Origin: Microthrixaceae bacterium
Lineage (GTDB): Bacteria > Actinomycetota > Acidimicrobiia > Acidimicrobiales > Microtrichaceae
Direction of reading: 5' to 3'
Assembly (NCBI GenBank): GCA_023957975.1
Contig: JAMLGM010000009.1
Span: 124,001 to 188,000, forward strand
DNA: 64,000 bases
In this document: piece after piece, positions 48,661 to 58,686 of the stretch
Position numbering within the stretch: position 1 is the first letter of the stretch
Layout: every line of letters begins with the position of its first letter
Notes under the pieces: generated by a model
Databases searched by the model: none
What the model was told of the DNA's origin: nothing
The model's input: only the letters and a program-made list of their open reading frames with translations
Position numbers and translations under genes: made by a program

Positions 48661-51387
48661 ATGAACCCGGTCTCTCCCGCCCAAACACGACCAGATGGCC
48701 GGCCATCCCCCACAACCGATGCTCCAGCTTGGACGCTCGAATCGGAGGTCGTGAGTGAGCAACTCGGCACCGACCGCTCCGAAGGGCTCTCGAGCGCAGA
48801 GGTGGCCCACCGCCTTGCCACCTTCGGACCCAATCGTCTGGCGGAAAAGCCGTCGACGCCCCTGTGGCGACGCTTTATCGATCAGTTCAAGTCCGTACTG
48901 ATCCTGCTGCTCGCGATCGGAGCGGTGGCCGCAGCGGCTGTCGGCGATGTGAAAGACGCCATCGTCATCGCGTCGGTACTGGTCATCAACGCCATCCTCG
49001 GCACCGTGCAGGAAGCGCGGGCGGAGAACTCCCTCGACGCTCTCAAGGCGATGTTGTCAGCAACCGCTCGGGTGCGACGCGACGGGTCCCTCCACGATAT
49101 CGACGCCACCGAATTGGTCCCGGGAGACGTGATCTCGCTCGAAGCCGGCGACCGGGTCCCTGCCGACGCCCGCATCCTGGCGAGCTACGACGGCGAAGCC
49201 GACGAGTCCTCATTGACCGGCGAGTCGATGGCGGTCGACAAGCGCGAGGCCGCCATCGCGAAGGCAGAGGTCCCGCTCGGCGACCGCAACAACATGATCT
49301 GGATGAACACCACGATCACTCGGGGGCGGGTCGAGGCGGTCGTCACCGCAACGGCCATGGACACCGAGATGGGCCGAATCGCCGAACTCCTCAACACCGC
49401 CGATCAGACCGAAACGCCGCTCGCCCGCCAACTCGACGGGCTCGGTAAGCGCCTGGCCGTGGTCGCAGGCTTCGCGATGGTCCTGTACCTGGTCGTGGGC
49501 ATGTCCCGAGGGGAGACACTCGAGGAGATCATCGGTTCCGCAATCGGCCTGGCGATCGCCGCGGTGCCCGAAGGACTTCCCGCGGTCGTGACCGTCACCT
49601 TGGCCTTGGGCGTCAGCCAGGTCGCCAAACACAACGCGATCGTCAAGAACCTCGCCAGCGTGGAAACCCTCGGGTCGACCTCGGTGATCTGCTCGGACAA
49701 GACCGGCACCTTGACGATGAATCGCATGTCGGCGGTTGAATTGCAGTCGGCCGGGCAACGCCACGAGATCACGACCGACGGCGATTCGGTCGATATCGAC
49801 GCAGCCTCGTTCGACGAGCCGCGCATACGCGACCTCCTCGAGTTGGCGGTGTTGTCCTCAGACGCCATCGTCACGCTCGGCGAGGGCGCCCGAGATGTCG
49901 GCGACCCGACCGAGGTCGGCATCGTGCGGCTCGCCGCCCAGGTCGGCATCGACGCTGAGACGCTTCGCCGAGACCGCCCTCGCGTTGCCGAAGTCCCGTT
50001 CGACTCCGGTCGAAAGTACATGGTCGCGGTCATCGACGAAGGAGACCCCGACAACGTTCGCTTCGCGATCAAGGGCGCCATCGACCGCCTGATCGGCCGA
50101 TGTTCCGCGATGCGCGACGGCGACCGCACCGTTCCCCTCGGTGAGGAACAACGCGATCTCGTCTCGGCAGCGGTCGACGCCGCAGCGCGCCAAGGCCGCC
50201 GGGTGCTCGCCGTGTGCACCACCACCGCGCCGCGGTCGGTCATCGCCGGCGCGAACCAGGAGCGACTCGTCGAACTGTCCCGCGAGCTCGAACTCGTCGG
50301 CCTCGTCGGCCTCGCAGATCCCCCGCGACCAGAGGCCGCCGACGCAATCGCCCGCGCCCAACGCGCCGGAATCTCACTGAAGATGATCACCGGCGACCAC
50401 CCCACGACCGCGACCGCCATCGCCCAGGAGATCGGCATCGTCGGCGACACGGTCTCGGGGACCGAACTCGACGGCTGGAGCGACGAGCATCTCACCGAAC
50501 GGGTCGAGGACATCGGCGTGTTCGCACGGGTCTCGCCCGAACACAAGTTGCGTATCGTGCGCTCACTGCAGGCACGGGGCAACGTCACCGCGATGACCGG
50601 CGACGGGGTCAACGACGCACCCTCGCTGAAGCAGGCCGATGTCGGCGTGGCCATGGGCATCACCGGCACCGAAGTCTCCAAGGAGGCGGCCGACGTCGTC
50701 CTCGCCGATGACCAACTCGGCAGCATCGTCGCCGCGGTCGGTCAGGGCCGGGCGATCTACGACAACATCGTCACCTTCGTGCGCTTCCAGGTGGCGACCA
50801 ACATCGGGGCGATCCTCACCCTCGTCGGATCACAACTCATCGGCTTGCCCAAACCCTTCGCCGCCATCCAACTGCTGTGGATCAACATCATCATGGACGG
50901 CCCCCCGGCGATGGCGCTCGGCACCGACAAGCCCAAGCCGGGCGTCATGCGGCGCAAGCCGCGCCGACCCGACGAGATCATCTTGAATCGCCACCGACTC
51001 GGCGTCATCGGCCTCCATGGCGCCATCATGGCGGCGGTCACGCTGTCGATTCTCAGCTACGGCGAACGCGAATGGGGCGAGGCCGTCGGCGCCACGATGG
51101 CCTTCACGGTGTTCGTGTTGTTCCAGATCGTCAATGCGTTCAACGTGCGAGCCGTCGGCACGCTCTTTCAGCCACACACGTTCACCAACAAGATCCTGTG
51201 GGGGGCGCTCGCACTGGTCACGGTGTTGCAGATCATGGTGATCGAGGCGCCGTTTATGAACAACCTCTTCGAGACGACCAATCTGACGCTCGGCCAATGG
51301 GGCATCTGCGTCGCGGCCGCGCTCACGCTCGGTGTCGTCGACGAGGTGCGTCGCATCATCACGTTCAAACGCGGCCAAAGCGACTGA
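48661..51387 (+). CDS. Cation-translocating P-type ATPase (P2-type, Ca/Mn-like)
   Basis: The 908-residue pump has all P-type landmarks: actuator TGES in SSLTGESMAV, the membrane motif AAVPEGLPAVV, phosphorylation site SDKTGTLTMN, nucleotide-domain KGAIDRLI, and the hinge MTGDGVNDAPSLKQADVG. About ten membrane segments are visible, four before and six after the large loop. The PEGLP motif and the N-terminal SEQLGTD...GLSSAEVAHRLATFGPNRL region place it in the P2 (calcium or Na/K-like) group rather than among the heavy-metal pumps. A leader RNA resembling a Mn2+ riboswitch suggests manganese or calcium export. A perfect bidirectional terminator follows. Confidence 0.95.
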   Translation: MNPVSPAQTRPDGRPSPTTDAPAWTLESEVVSEQLGTDRSEGLSSAEVAHRLATFGPNRLAEKPSTPLWRRFIDQFKSVLILLLAIGAVAAAAVGDVKDAIVIASVLVINAILGTVQEARAENSLDALKAMLSATARVRRDGSLHDIDATELVPGDVISLEAGDRVPADARILASYDGEADESSLTGESMAVDKREAAIAKAEVPLGDRNNMIWMNTTITRGRVEAVVTATAMDTEMGRIAELLNTADQTETPLARQLDGLGKRLAVVAGFAMVLYLVVGMSRGETLEEIIGSAIGLAIAAVPEGLPAVVTVTLALGVSQVAKHNAIVKNLASVETLGSTSVICSDKTGTLTMNRMSAVELQSAGQRHEITTDGDSVDIDAASFDEPRIRDLLELAVLSSDAIVTLGEGARDVGDPTEVGIVRLAAQVGIDAETLRRDRPRVAEVPFDSGRKYMVAVIDEGDPDNVRFAIKGAIDRLIGRCSAMRDGDRTVPLGEEQRDLVSAAVDAAARQGRRVLAVCTTTAPRSVIAGANQERLVELSRELELVGLVGLADPPRPEAADAIARAQRAGISLKMITGDHPTTATAIAQEIGIVGDTVSGTELDGWSDEHLTERVEDIGVFARVSPEHKLRIVRSLQARGNVTAMTGDGVNDAPSLKQADVGVAMGITGTEVSKEAADVVLADDQLGSIVAAVGQGRAIYDNIVTFVRFQVATNIGAILTLVGSQLIGLPKPFAAIQLLWINIIMDGPPAMALGTDKPKPGVMRRKPRRPDEIILNRHRLGVIGLHGAIMAAVTLSILSYGEREWGEAVGATMAFTVFVLFQIVNAFNVRAVGTLFQPHTFTNKILWGALALVTVLQIMVIEAPFMNNLFETTNLTLGQWGICVAAALTLGVVDEVRRIITFKRGQSD

Positions 51388-51402
51388 TCGGCCACACCGG
51401 TG

Positions 51403-51438
51403 GATCTTGGGTGCCCCGCCGCCGGGGCACCCAAGATC
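51403..51438. terminator. Bidirectional terminator between P-type ATPase and aldehyde dehydrogenase genes
   Basis: GATCTTGGGTGCCCC (51403-51417) is perfectly complementary to 51424-51438, with the loop GCCGCC. The 15-bp stem stands in the 57-base gap between two convergent genes and can end transcription from both sides. Confidence 0.88.
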
Positions 51439-51444
51439 GCCTCG

Positions 51445-52875
51445 TCAGGCGTCGATGTTGCTCATAACGTGCTTGATACGGGTGTAATCGTCGAGAGCGT
51501 AGGCCGACAGGTCCTTGCCGTAGCCCGACATCTTGAACCCTCCGTGGGGCATCTCGGCCACGAGCGGAATGTGGGTGTTGATCCACACGCAACCGAAGTC
51601 AAGAGCGCGACTCATGCGCATCGCGGTTCCGTGATCGCTGGTCCACACCGAACTCGCCAGCCCGTACGGCGTGCCGTTCGCATAGGCGACGGCCTCGGGC
51701 TCGTCGCGAAACCGCTGCACCGTGATGACCGGACCGAAGATCTCGTTCTGAATGAGCTCGTCGGTCTGGCGCAGGTCACTGATGACCGTGGGGGCCACGA
51801 AGAATCCCGACTCGCCCACGCGTTCGGCGCCGATGCGCACCTGCGCGTGGTCGGGAACCCGCTCGAAGAAGCCGGTGACCCGGGCGAACTGAGCGGCGTT
51901 GTTCAACGGGCCGTACAACACGTCGGGGTCATCGGGAAATCCGGTGGAGGTGTTGCGCGCCTGTTCGGTGAGCCGTTCGACGAAATCGTCGTAGGCCCCA
52001 TCGGCGACGAGAACACGGGTGGCCGCCGTGCAGTCCTGACCGGCGTTGAAGTAGCCCGCCACCGCGATGGCCTCGGCCGCCGCATCCAAGTCGGCATCGC
52101 CGAACACCACGACCGGCGCCTTTCCACCGAGTTCGAGGTGGCATCGCTTCAACGTCGCCGCCGCCTGTTGTGCCACCTCCATTCCGGCTCGCACCGATCC
52201 GGTGATGGACACGAGTTGTGGGATCTCGTGTGCGACCAGCGCCCGGCCGGTATCGCGGTCGCCGCAGATGACGTTGAACACCCCATCCGGGAGAAACTCG
52301 TTCATTAGTTCCGCCATCATCACCGTGGTGACCGGGGTCGTGTCGGAGGGCTTGAGCACCACGGTGTTGCCCGCGGCGAGCGCAGGGGCCCACTTCCACA
52401 CCGCCATCATCATCGGATAATTCCACGGCGCGACCTGGGCCACGACGCCGATCGGCTCGCGTCGGATGGAACTGGTGTGACCCGACAGGTACTCGCCCGT
52501 CGCCGGCACGGCACCGGTACGGGCGGCGCCTGCAAAGAAGCGGATCTGGTCGACCATCGGGCCGATCTCCTCGCTCATCGTGAGCTCGACCGGCTTGCCG
52601 GTATTGCGCGACTCCGCAGCGACGAACTCCGCGGCGCGGGATTCGATCGCGTCGGCGATCTTCAACAGCGCGGCCTGGCGCTCGCTCGGGGTGGTGCGCC
52701 CCCACTGTGCGAACGCATCGGCGGCCGCCCGCGCTGCCCGGTCGACGTCGTCCACACCCGAACGAACCGCCGACGCGAAGACGTCTCCGGTACATGGATC
52801 GACGAGATCGGTCGTCTCCCCCGACGCAGCGTCAACCTGTTGTCCACCGATGAAGTTGCGAATCGTGTCCGTCAT
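51445..52875 (-). CDS. Aldehyde dehydrogenase, gamma-aminobutyraldehyde dehydrogenase-like
   Basis: The 476-residue NAD(P)-dependent enzyme has the motifs APWNYPMMMAVWKWAPALAAGN (quoted in part), SITGSVRAGMEV, the Glu in LELGGKAPVVVF (about 247) and the catalytic Cys in NAGQDCTAATRVLV (about 281). The short N terminus, IGGQQV and HGGFKMSGYGKDLS end fit gamma-aminobutyraldehyde dehydrogenases of putrescine breakdown. The putrescine/spermidine transporter genes nearby support this. ATG start. Divergent from the class III aminotransferase gene, with 187 bases between them that hold the promoters of both. Confidence 0.9.
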   Translation of the reverse strand: MTDTIRNFIGGQQVDAASGETTDLVDPCTGDVFASAVRSGVDDVDRAARAAADAFAQWGRTTPSERQAALLKIADAIESRAAEFVAAESRNTGKPVELTMSEEIGPMVDQIRFFAGAARTGAVPATGEYLSGHTSSIRREPIGVVAQVAPWNYPMMMAVWKWAPALAAGNTVVLKPSDTTPVTTVMMAELMNEFLPDGVFNVICGDRDTGRALVAHEIPQLVSITGSVRAGMEVAQQAAATLKRCHLELGGKAPVVVFGDADLDAAAEAIAVAGYFNAGQDCTAATRVLVADGAYDDFVERLTEQARNTSTGFPDDPDVLYGPLNNAAQFARVTGFFERVPDHAQVRIGAERVGESGFFVAPTVISDLRQTDELIQNEIFGPVITVQRFRDEPEAVAYANGTPYGLASSVWTSDHGTAMRMSRALDFGCVWINTHIPLVAEMPHGGFKMSGYGKDLSAYALDDYTRIKHVMSNIDA

Positions 52876-53062
52876 GAGCGAAGCCTTGCCCATCGCCACG
52901 CGGTTTGCAACGAGTCGCCTCACACCGCCGATGTTGCCCCATCGTCCCCATTGGTCAGGTTGATAGGGTTGCCGAGCAACCGGTGAGCCGGGCGAGTCGA
53001 CGCGGCTAATTGATGCCCAACCGCCGACACCACTCGCCACGGCCCAATCTGAGGGAGCGAAC

Positions 53063-54442
53063 ATGCCAACACCGTCCAACCCCGTCCCGATCGAGCGGTT
53101 GACCGCGAACGCCAAGGCGATCGCGGAGACTGAAATGGCAACGGTGCTCGCCAACACGACCGCGTCAAAGGTGCTGTATGAGCGGGCGGTGCGCTCGATG
53201 CCCGGCGGCGTCGCGTCGAGCTTCCAACTCGGCGACCCGTACCCCATCTATCTGAGCCGCGGCGTCGGCGCGAACGTGTGGGACGTCGACGGAACGGAAT
53301 ACGTCGACTTTCACAACGGATTCGGATCCATCGCCGTCGGGCATGCTCATCCGGCGGTTGCCGATGCTGTCTGCACTGCGGCGCGCAGCGGCATGCACTT
53401 TGCGGTGACGGTAGAAAAGACGGTGGCGTTGGCGGAGGAACTGTGTCGACGTTTCGGCGTCGATCAGGTCCGGTTCACCAATTCGGGAACCGAGTCGAAC
53501 ATGAGCGCCATCCGCCTCGCCCGCGCCGCGACTGGACGAGAGGTCATCGCCAAGATCGAAGGCTCCTATCACGGCCACGTCGATCAACTCATGTACAGCT
53601 GCACACCTGGGGCCGAATCGATGGGCGGGCGCGACACCCCGGCCAAGACCCCGAAGTCCAAGGGCATGCCCAAGGACCTCGACCAGTGGATTCGCATCGT
53701 GCCGTTCAACGACGCTGATGCCTTCGAACGACTGCTCGAGGCCGAGGGGGATCAGATCGCCGCCCTCATCATGGAACCGGTGATGATGAACATCGGCATC
53801 GTGGTACCCGAACCGGGCTACCTCGAACGCATCCGCGAGCTGTGCACCCGCCACGGCGTGGTGCTGATCTTCGACGAGGTGAAGTGCGGGGTCACGATCG
53901 CCGCTGGCGGAGCCGCGGAACGCTTCGGCGTGAAGCCGGACCTGGCGAGCTGGGCGAAATCCATCGGGGGTGGCGCAGCCATCGGTGCCTTCGGCGGCAG
54001 AGCCGACCTCATGGATCACATCAACCACGGGGCTGCTCACCAAGGCACCTACAACGGCAACCCGTTGTCGGTCGCGGCGTCGCTCGCCACGCTCACCGAA
54101 GTCCTCACCGACGATGCGTACGTACACTTCGCGGCGCTCGGTGAGCGGCTCACCGCCGGCATGAACGAGGCGATCGCGGCCTACGGCATCCCGGCCCACA
54201 CCGTCGACCTCGGCGCCAAGGGCTGCGTGACGTACCGACCCGAGCCGCTCACCAACTACCGCGACTTCCTCGACACCAATATGGATCTGTACCTGGCGTC
54301 GTACCCTTGGATGATCAACCGCGGCGTGTTCATGACCCCGGGCGACGAAGAACAGTGGACCCTGTCGGTGCAACACCGAGACGAACACATCGACCGTTAC
54401 GTCAACGCCTTCGGCGAGCTCTGCGCCGCGCTCGCGGCCTGA
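53063..54442 (+). CDS. Class III PLP-dependent aminotransferase
   Basis: A 459-residue fold-type I aminotransferase. The PLP Lys lies in ASWAKSIGGGAAIG (about 303), and FTNSGTESNMSAIRLARA and SYHGHVDQ are the cofactor and substrate-binding segments; VLIFDEVKCGVT has the Asp that holds the pyridine nitrogen. The sequence resembles glutamate-1-semialdehyde aminomutases and the polyamine or omega-amino acid transaminases of the same class. A role in putrescine or GABA catabolism is inferred from its neighbours, not from residues. ATG with GAGGGAGCG upstream. Confidence 0.9.
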   Translation: MPTPSNPVPIERLTANAKAIAETEMATVLANTTASKVLYERAVRSMPGGVASSFQLGDPYPIYLSRGVGANVWDVDGTEYVDFHNGFGSIAVGHAHPAVADAVCTAARSGMHFAVTVEKTVALAEELCRRFGVDQVRFTNSGTESNMSAIRLARAATGREVIAKIEGSYHGHVDQLMYSCTPGAESMGGRDTPAKTPKSKGMPKDLDQWIRIVPFNDADAFERLLEAEGDQIAALIMEPVMMNIGIVVPEPGYLERIRELCTRHGVVLIFDEVKCGVTIAAGGAAERFGVKPDLASWAKSIGGGAAIGAFGGRADLMDHINHGAAHQGTYNGNPLSVAASLATLTEVLTDDAYVHFAALGERLTAGMNEAIAAYGIPAHTVDLGAKGCVTYRPEPLTNYRDFLDTNMDLYLASYPWMINRGVFMTPGDEEQWTLSVQHRDEHIDRYVNAFGELCAALAA

Positions 54443-54501
54443 CGACAGGCGCGACGACCCGGACGGCAAGCGGCCGGGCACGGGTTTGGCGATCAGACGA
54501 T

Positions 54502-55299
54502 CTAGCGTTCGCGTCGGCCCGACATGATGGTCGAGCCGACCAGGAGGAAGGTCGATACGAGCAGGATCATCGTCGCTAACACGTTGACCTGCGGGCGGAA
54601 CTCAACCTTGAAGGAGTCCCAGATGTGTACGGGCATCGTGTTTGTCGAGCCCTTCACGAACGACGTGATGATGTAATCGTCTATCGAGAGGGCGAAACTC
54701 AACAGCGCCGCGGCGAACACGCCGGGCAGGATGAGCGGAAAGGTCACACGCCGAAAGGTCGACCACGGGTTCGCCCCCAGATCAGCGGCGGCCTCCTCAA
54801 GCCTCCAATCGAACCCACGGATGCGGGCCTTGACCGTCATGGCGACGAAACTCATACAAAAGACGGTATGGGCGATGATGATCGTCACCATGCCGCGGTC
54901 CATGTCGAGTGGGTCGATGAAGAGATTCAACAACGATGCGCCGAGCACGATCTCCGGCGTCGTGAGCGGTAGGACCAGGAAGACGTCGACGGCACTGTTT
55001 CCGCGGAAGCGGTACTTCGCTAGCGCCAGCGCTATGGCGGCGCCTGCCGCGGTGGCGATCGCCACCGACACCGCAGCGACGATGAGGCTCCGTTGGAAGG
55101 CGTCGGTGAGCTGCACGTCCTTGAACGGGTTCGCCCAGTTGTCCAGCGTGAACTCGCGCCACTGCAGGTTGTACTTACCCCGGGGCCTGTTGAACGAGAA
55201 CACGACGATCCACAGGATCGGTGCAAACAGGTAGACGTACGCGAGGATCGAAATCACCAACAGCGGGGTGCGGCCACGACGTGACACCGAACCGCTCAT
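54502..55299 (-). CDS. potC: Polyamine ABC transporter permease (PotC-like)
   Basis: A 265-residue inner-membrane permease with about six hydrophobic helices, starting LLVISILAYVYLFAPILW. The EAA loop EEAAADLGANPWSTFRRVTFPLILPG (quoted in part), near residue 175, contacts the ATPase. The PotC character is shown by the WREFTLDNWANPF segment. The ATG overlaps the stop of the PotB gene by four bases. Last gene of the potA-potD-potB-potC operon. Confidence 0.93.
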   Translation of the reverse strand: MSGSVSRRGRTPLLVISILAYVYLFAPILWIVVFSFNRPRGKYNLQWREFTLDNWANPFKDVQLTDAFQRSLIVAAVSVAIATAAGAAIALALAKYRFRGNSAVDVFLVLPLTTPEIVLGASLLNLFIDPLDMDRGMVTIIIAHTVFCMSFVAMTVKARIRGFDWRLEEAAADLGANPWSTFRRVTFPLILPGVFAAALLSFALSIDDYIITSFVKGSTNTMPVHIWDSFKVEFRPQVNVLATMILLVSTFLLVGSTIMSGRRER

Positions 55300-56153
55300 G
55301 CTGCCAGCCCATCCGTTCCGAAGAGTTTCGAATAGATCAGAACCGCGACGGTGATGATCGCCATCAACACGAGTGAAATCGCTGCTGCCACCGGGTAGTT
55401 GAGCTGCACCAGAAACTGATCCTGCACGACCGACCCGATGGTCGTGAGCTTCGGGGTGCCGAGGAACCGGACGTTAATGAAATCTCCTGCCGCCGGAATG
55501 AACACCAGCAGCGACCCGGCGAACACCCCGGGCAGCGACAGCGGGAAGATGACCCGCCAGAATGCGGCAATCGGGCTCGCGTAGAGATCCTCGGCGGCCT
55601 CGGTGAATCGGAAGTCGATTTTTTCGAGTGCAACGTAAATGGGCAGGATCATGAACGGTAAGAAGTTGTAAGTCAGGCCGCCAACCACTGCCATCGGGGT
55701 ACCCAAGAAGTTGAAGCCATCGCCGAAAGCCTTGCGTGCGAGATCGGTGACGAAGGACTGATTTCCCAAGATGGAGGTCCATGCGATGGTCCGAATCAAA
55801 AACGATGTGAAGAACGGGATCACCACCAGCCCGATCAACAGGTCCTTCCAACGGCCCCCATGAACGGCGATGAAATAGGCCAACGGATACCCGATGAGAA
55901 AAGCGAGCAACGTCGCGATCCCGGCAAAAAGGAACGACCTGCCGAACTGGGGAAGGTAGTCGACGAGGGCGGTGCTGAAGTTCGAGAACTCCCAGGAGAA
56001 CTCGGGATTCTCGAACCTCGACGGCCGACTCGACAACGCTGAACGCACCAGCGTGAGGACCGGGGCGAGGAAGAACGCGACCATGAACAAGCCGCCCGGG
56101 CTCAACAACACCCACGGGGCGAAGCGTGCCGGCCTCCTCGTTTCGTCTGCCAT
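55296..56153 (-). CDS. potB: Polyamine ABC transporter permease (PotB-like)
   Basis: The 285-residue permease has six predicted helices, beginning FAPWVLLSPGGLFMVAFFLAP, and the EAA-type loop TEAAEDLYASPIAAFWRVIFPLSLPG (quoted in part) near 190-215. It pairs with PotC to form the membrane channel for putrescine or spermidine uptake. The gene sits 29 bases behind the solute-binding protein gene and overlaps potC by four bases. Confidence 0.93.
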   Translation of the reverse strand: MADETRRPARFAPWVLLSPGGLFMVAFFLAPVLTLVRSALSSRPSRFENPEFSWEFSNFSTALVDYLPQFGRSFLFAGIATLLAFLIGYPLAYFIAVHGGRWKDLLIGLVVIPFFTSFLIRTIAWTSILGNQSFVTDLARKAFGDGFNFLGTPMAVVGGLTYNFLPFMILPIYVALEKIDFRFTEAAEDLYASPIAAFWRVIFPLSLPGVFAGSLLVFIPAAGDFINVRFLGTPKLTTIGSVVQDQFLVQLNYPVAAAISLVLMAIITVAVLIYSKLFGTDGLAA

Positions 56154-56182
56154 CGTCGAAACCGATCGGTCGCGCTGGATGC

Positions 56183-57355
56183 CTAGTTGCCCTGCAGCTT
56201 GGAAAACGCTGCGTCGAGGGCTTCCTCGTCCGAATCACTGAGGTTGCCGAATGAGCGCAGATTCGCCTTATCGGCATCCGTCGGGAACATGAGCGGGTTC
56301 GCGGCCAACTCCGCTGCCTCTCCGCCCTTGCGCTCAAGTTCCTCCTTCACCCCCTGCACCGGTGAGATGAACTGCACATACTCGGCGATGCGTGCGGCGT
56401 TGACCGGGTCATAGACGAAGTCCATGAACTTCGCTGCCGCCTCGATGCCGTCAGCACCCTTCGGCACGATCATCGCGTCGGCCCACAGCGTCGCTCCGGA
56501 CTCCGGGATGACGAACTTGCAGTCCGGATTGTCGAGTGCAAGCTGAGCGATGTCGCCCGACCAACCCAGGCATGCCACCAGGTTGCCTGTCGCCAGGTCA
56601 TCGAGATAGTCGTTGCCGTGGAAGCGCCCGACTTGTCCCGAATCGACCTGTTCCTGGATCAGGTCCAGAACCGGTTGCATGTTTGCCGCAGTCGGATTCT
56701 CGATGTCAACGTCCATCGCCATGCCGAGGATGCCGAGGGTGTCCCGGTATTCGGTGAGCAAACCGATCTTGCCCTTGAACGCCGGATCCCACAGGTCCTC
56801 GACGGTGTGCAGCTCACGTCCGGCTGCGGCCTGGTTGAAGCAGATGCCCGCCATGCCGGCCTGCCACGGCAGACTGAACTCACCGGTCGGATCCCACGTC
56901 GGCGTATCGAATTGCGGGTCGAGGTTCTTGGCGTTCGGGATGAGGTCGAAGGGCAACTTCTCGGTCCAACCAAGCGAGATCAGACGTCCCGCCATCCACG
57001 AGGTCGGGGCGATGAGGTCCGGCTCGATCGGCTTGCCGGCACTGAGCAGCGGCTGAATCTTCGCGAAGTACTCGTAGTTGTCGTTGAACTCTTCGGTGTA
57101 GCGGAACTTGATACCGGAGGCTTCCTCGAAGAGCCCGACCGTCTCCTCATCGATGTAACTCGGCCAGTTAGCGAAATACAGACTCTTCACATCCTGAGAA
57201 CTCGAAGAGCCCCCCGATCCGCCGGCGTCGGTGTCGTCGGAGCCACATGCGGCGAGCAACGACGGAGCGATCGCGAACCCTCCGAGGGCAATGCCGCTAC
57301 GCCCCAGGAACTGACGACGGCTCAGGGCAGGACGACGGTGGTGGTGATTGGACAT
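56183..57355 (-). CDS. potD: Spermidine/putrescine-type substrate-binding lipoprotein (PotD-like)
   Basis: A 390-residue extracytoplasmic protein. The signal combines a twin-arginine motif (SRRQFLGRSGIALGG) and a lipobox LLAAC at about residues 36-40. The mature part begins after a Gly/Ser linker with LYFANWPSYIDEETVGLFEEASG, quoted loosely, a typical PotD/PotF opening. It continues with DLIAPTSWMAGRLISLGW and the SLPWQAGMAGICFNQ block, where aromatic and acidic residues hold the polyamine. ATG with GAGGAGG six bases upstream. It delivers substrate to PotBC. Confidence 0.93.
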   Translation of the reverse strand: MSNHHHRRPALSRRQFLGRSGIALGGFAIAPSLLAACGSDDTDAGGSGGSSSSQDVKSLYFANWPSYIDEETVGLFEEASGIKFRYTEEFNDNYEYFAKIQPLLSAGKPIEPDLIAPTSWMAGRLISLGWTEKLPFDLIPNAKNLDPQFDTPTWDPTGEFSLPWQAGMAGICFNQAAAGRELHTVEDLWDPAFKGKIGLLTEYRDTLGILGMAMDVDIENPTAANMQPVLDLIQEQVDSGQVGRFHGNDYLDDLATGNLVACLGWSGDIAQLALDNPDCKFVIPESGATLWADAMIVPKGADGIEAAAKFMDFVYDPVNAARIAEYVQFISPVQGVKEELERKGGEAAELAANPLMFPTDADKANLRSFGNLSDSDEEALDAAFSKLQGN

Positions 57356-57375
57356 GTCTGCCTCCTCGGGCACAG

Positions 57376-58554
57376 TTACAGAACGGTTTCATCCTCATCG
57401 GCGTTCGTGACACCGGCTTGTGATAGATCGATTTCTTCGTTGACGACGAAGGCCCCCTCGGGAAGCCAGGACAACACCACGGGCCCGCCGGGCGACACAT
57501 CCGAGGGCATGTCATCGATATGAACATGGGCGACCAAGATCGAACCGGTGCCGCTGACAGCCTCGCAGCGAAGCACCGGCCCCTGGAACACGACGCTACG
57601 CAGGGTGGCATCGATACTCCCTCCGATCTCACGCTCAGGCGCCGACGCGCTGATGTCGAGGCGTTCGGGCCGGATCATCACCGCACCCTTCGCCCCGGCC
57701 GAATACCGGCGCCCGACCGTCGGCACGGAGAACTGCGACCCCATCGACGAAGTCGCCGAGACAACGTCGGAATGCACGGCGTCGAGTTGCACCGGTATCA
57801 GGTTCGCGGTCCCGATGAACCCGGCGACGAAAACGGATTCCGGGTAGTTGTAGATGTCGGTCGGCGAACCGATCTGGGCGACACGACCCTGGCTCATGAC
57901 CGCGATGCGGTCACTCATCGTGATCGCCTCTTCCTGATCATGAGTGACGAACACGAACGCGATGCCCAACTCACGCTGGATGCGCTTCAATTCGAACTGC
58001 ATGTTCTGACGCAACTTGAGGTCGAGCGCGGCAAGCGGCTCGTCGAGTAGCAGCGCCTTGGGGTTGTTGACCAGCGCACGGGCCAAGGCGACCCGTTGCT
58101 GTTGACCGCCGGACAGTTGCGCTGGCTTACGGCTACCGAACTCGCCGAGCGCCACGAGGTCGAGCATCACCTCAGCCTGTTCGCGACACTGCGCCTTGGG
58201 CACTTTCTTGGATCGAAGCCCGAAGGCGACGTTGTCACGAATGCTCATGTGGGGAAACAAGCTGTATTGCTGGAACACCGTGTTGACGTCGCGTTTGTAC
58301 GCCGGCACGTTCGACACGTCCTGGCCGTCGATTCGAATGGCGCCTGACGTCGGCTGCTCGAATCCAGCGATCAGCCGCAAGGTCGTCGTCTTGCCACAGC
58401 CCGATGGCCCGAGCATCGAGAAGAACTCACCCGAGGCGATTTCGAAATCGGCTTCCTCAACCGCGCGGTAGTTGCCGTAGTGCTTCGAGACGTGGTCGAC
58501 GGAGATCATCGTCGAAGCCGAGTCGGGCGTGTCCGTCAGTTGGGAATTGACCAT
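57376..58554 (-). CDS. potA: Polyamine ABC transporter ATP-binding protein (PotA-like)
   Basis: The 392-residue ATPase has Walker A GPSGCGKTTT (about 50-59), Q-loop FQQYSLFPHM, signature LSGGQQQRVALARAL, Walker B ALLLDEPLAALD and switch VTHDQEEA. The C-terminal TOBE domain (about 250-380) has MIRPERLDIS. This architecture is that of PotA. First gene of a four-gene operon read toward lower coordinates; the next, potD, starts 20 bases later. Divergent from the FAD oxidoreductase gene. Confidence 0.94.
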   Translation of the reverse strand: MVNSQLTDTPDSASTMISVDHVSKHYGNYRAVEEADFEIASGEFFSMLGPSGCGKTTTLRLIAGFEQPTSGAIRIDGQDVSNVPAYKRDVNTVFQQYSLFPHMSIRDNVAFGLRSKKVPKAQCREQAEVMLDLVALGEFGSRKPAQLSGGQQQRVALARALVNNPKALLLDEPLAALDLKLRQNMQFELKRIQRELGIAFVFVTHDQEEAITMSDRIAVMSQGRVAQIGSPTDIYNYPESVFVAGFIGTANLIPVQLDAVHSDVVSATSSMGSQFSVPTVGRRYSAGAKGAVMIRPERLDISASAPEREIGGSIDATLRSVVFQGPVLRCEAVSGTGSILVAHVHIDDMPSDVSPGGPVVLSWLPEGAFVVNEEIDLSQAGVTNADEDETVL

Positions 58555-58686
58555 GTCTCGATCCCTTCCACGCCAGAGCCCCGGCGTGACGTCTCGGCGA
58601 AAACTAGTGGCCCGAAACCGTGTTGACCACCAAAAGCCGATTCAACGGCGTCCAAGCACCCGGGGGGCTCCGGATAGCGTGCCGAC

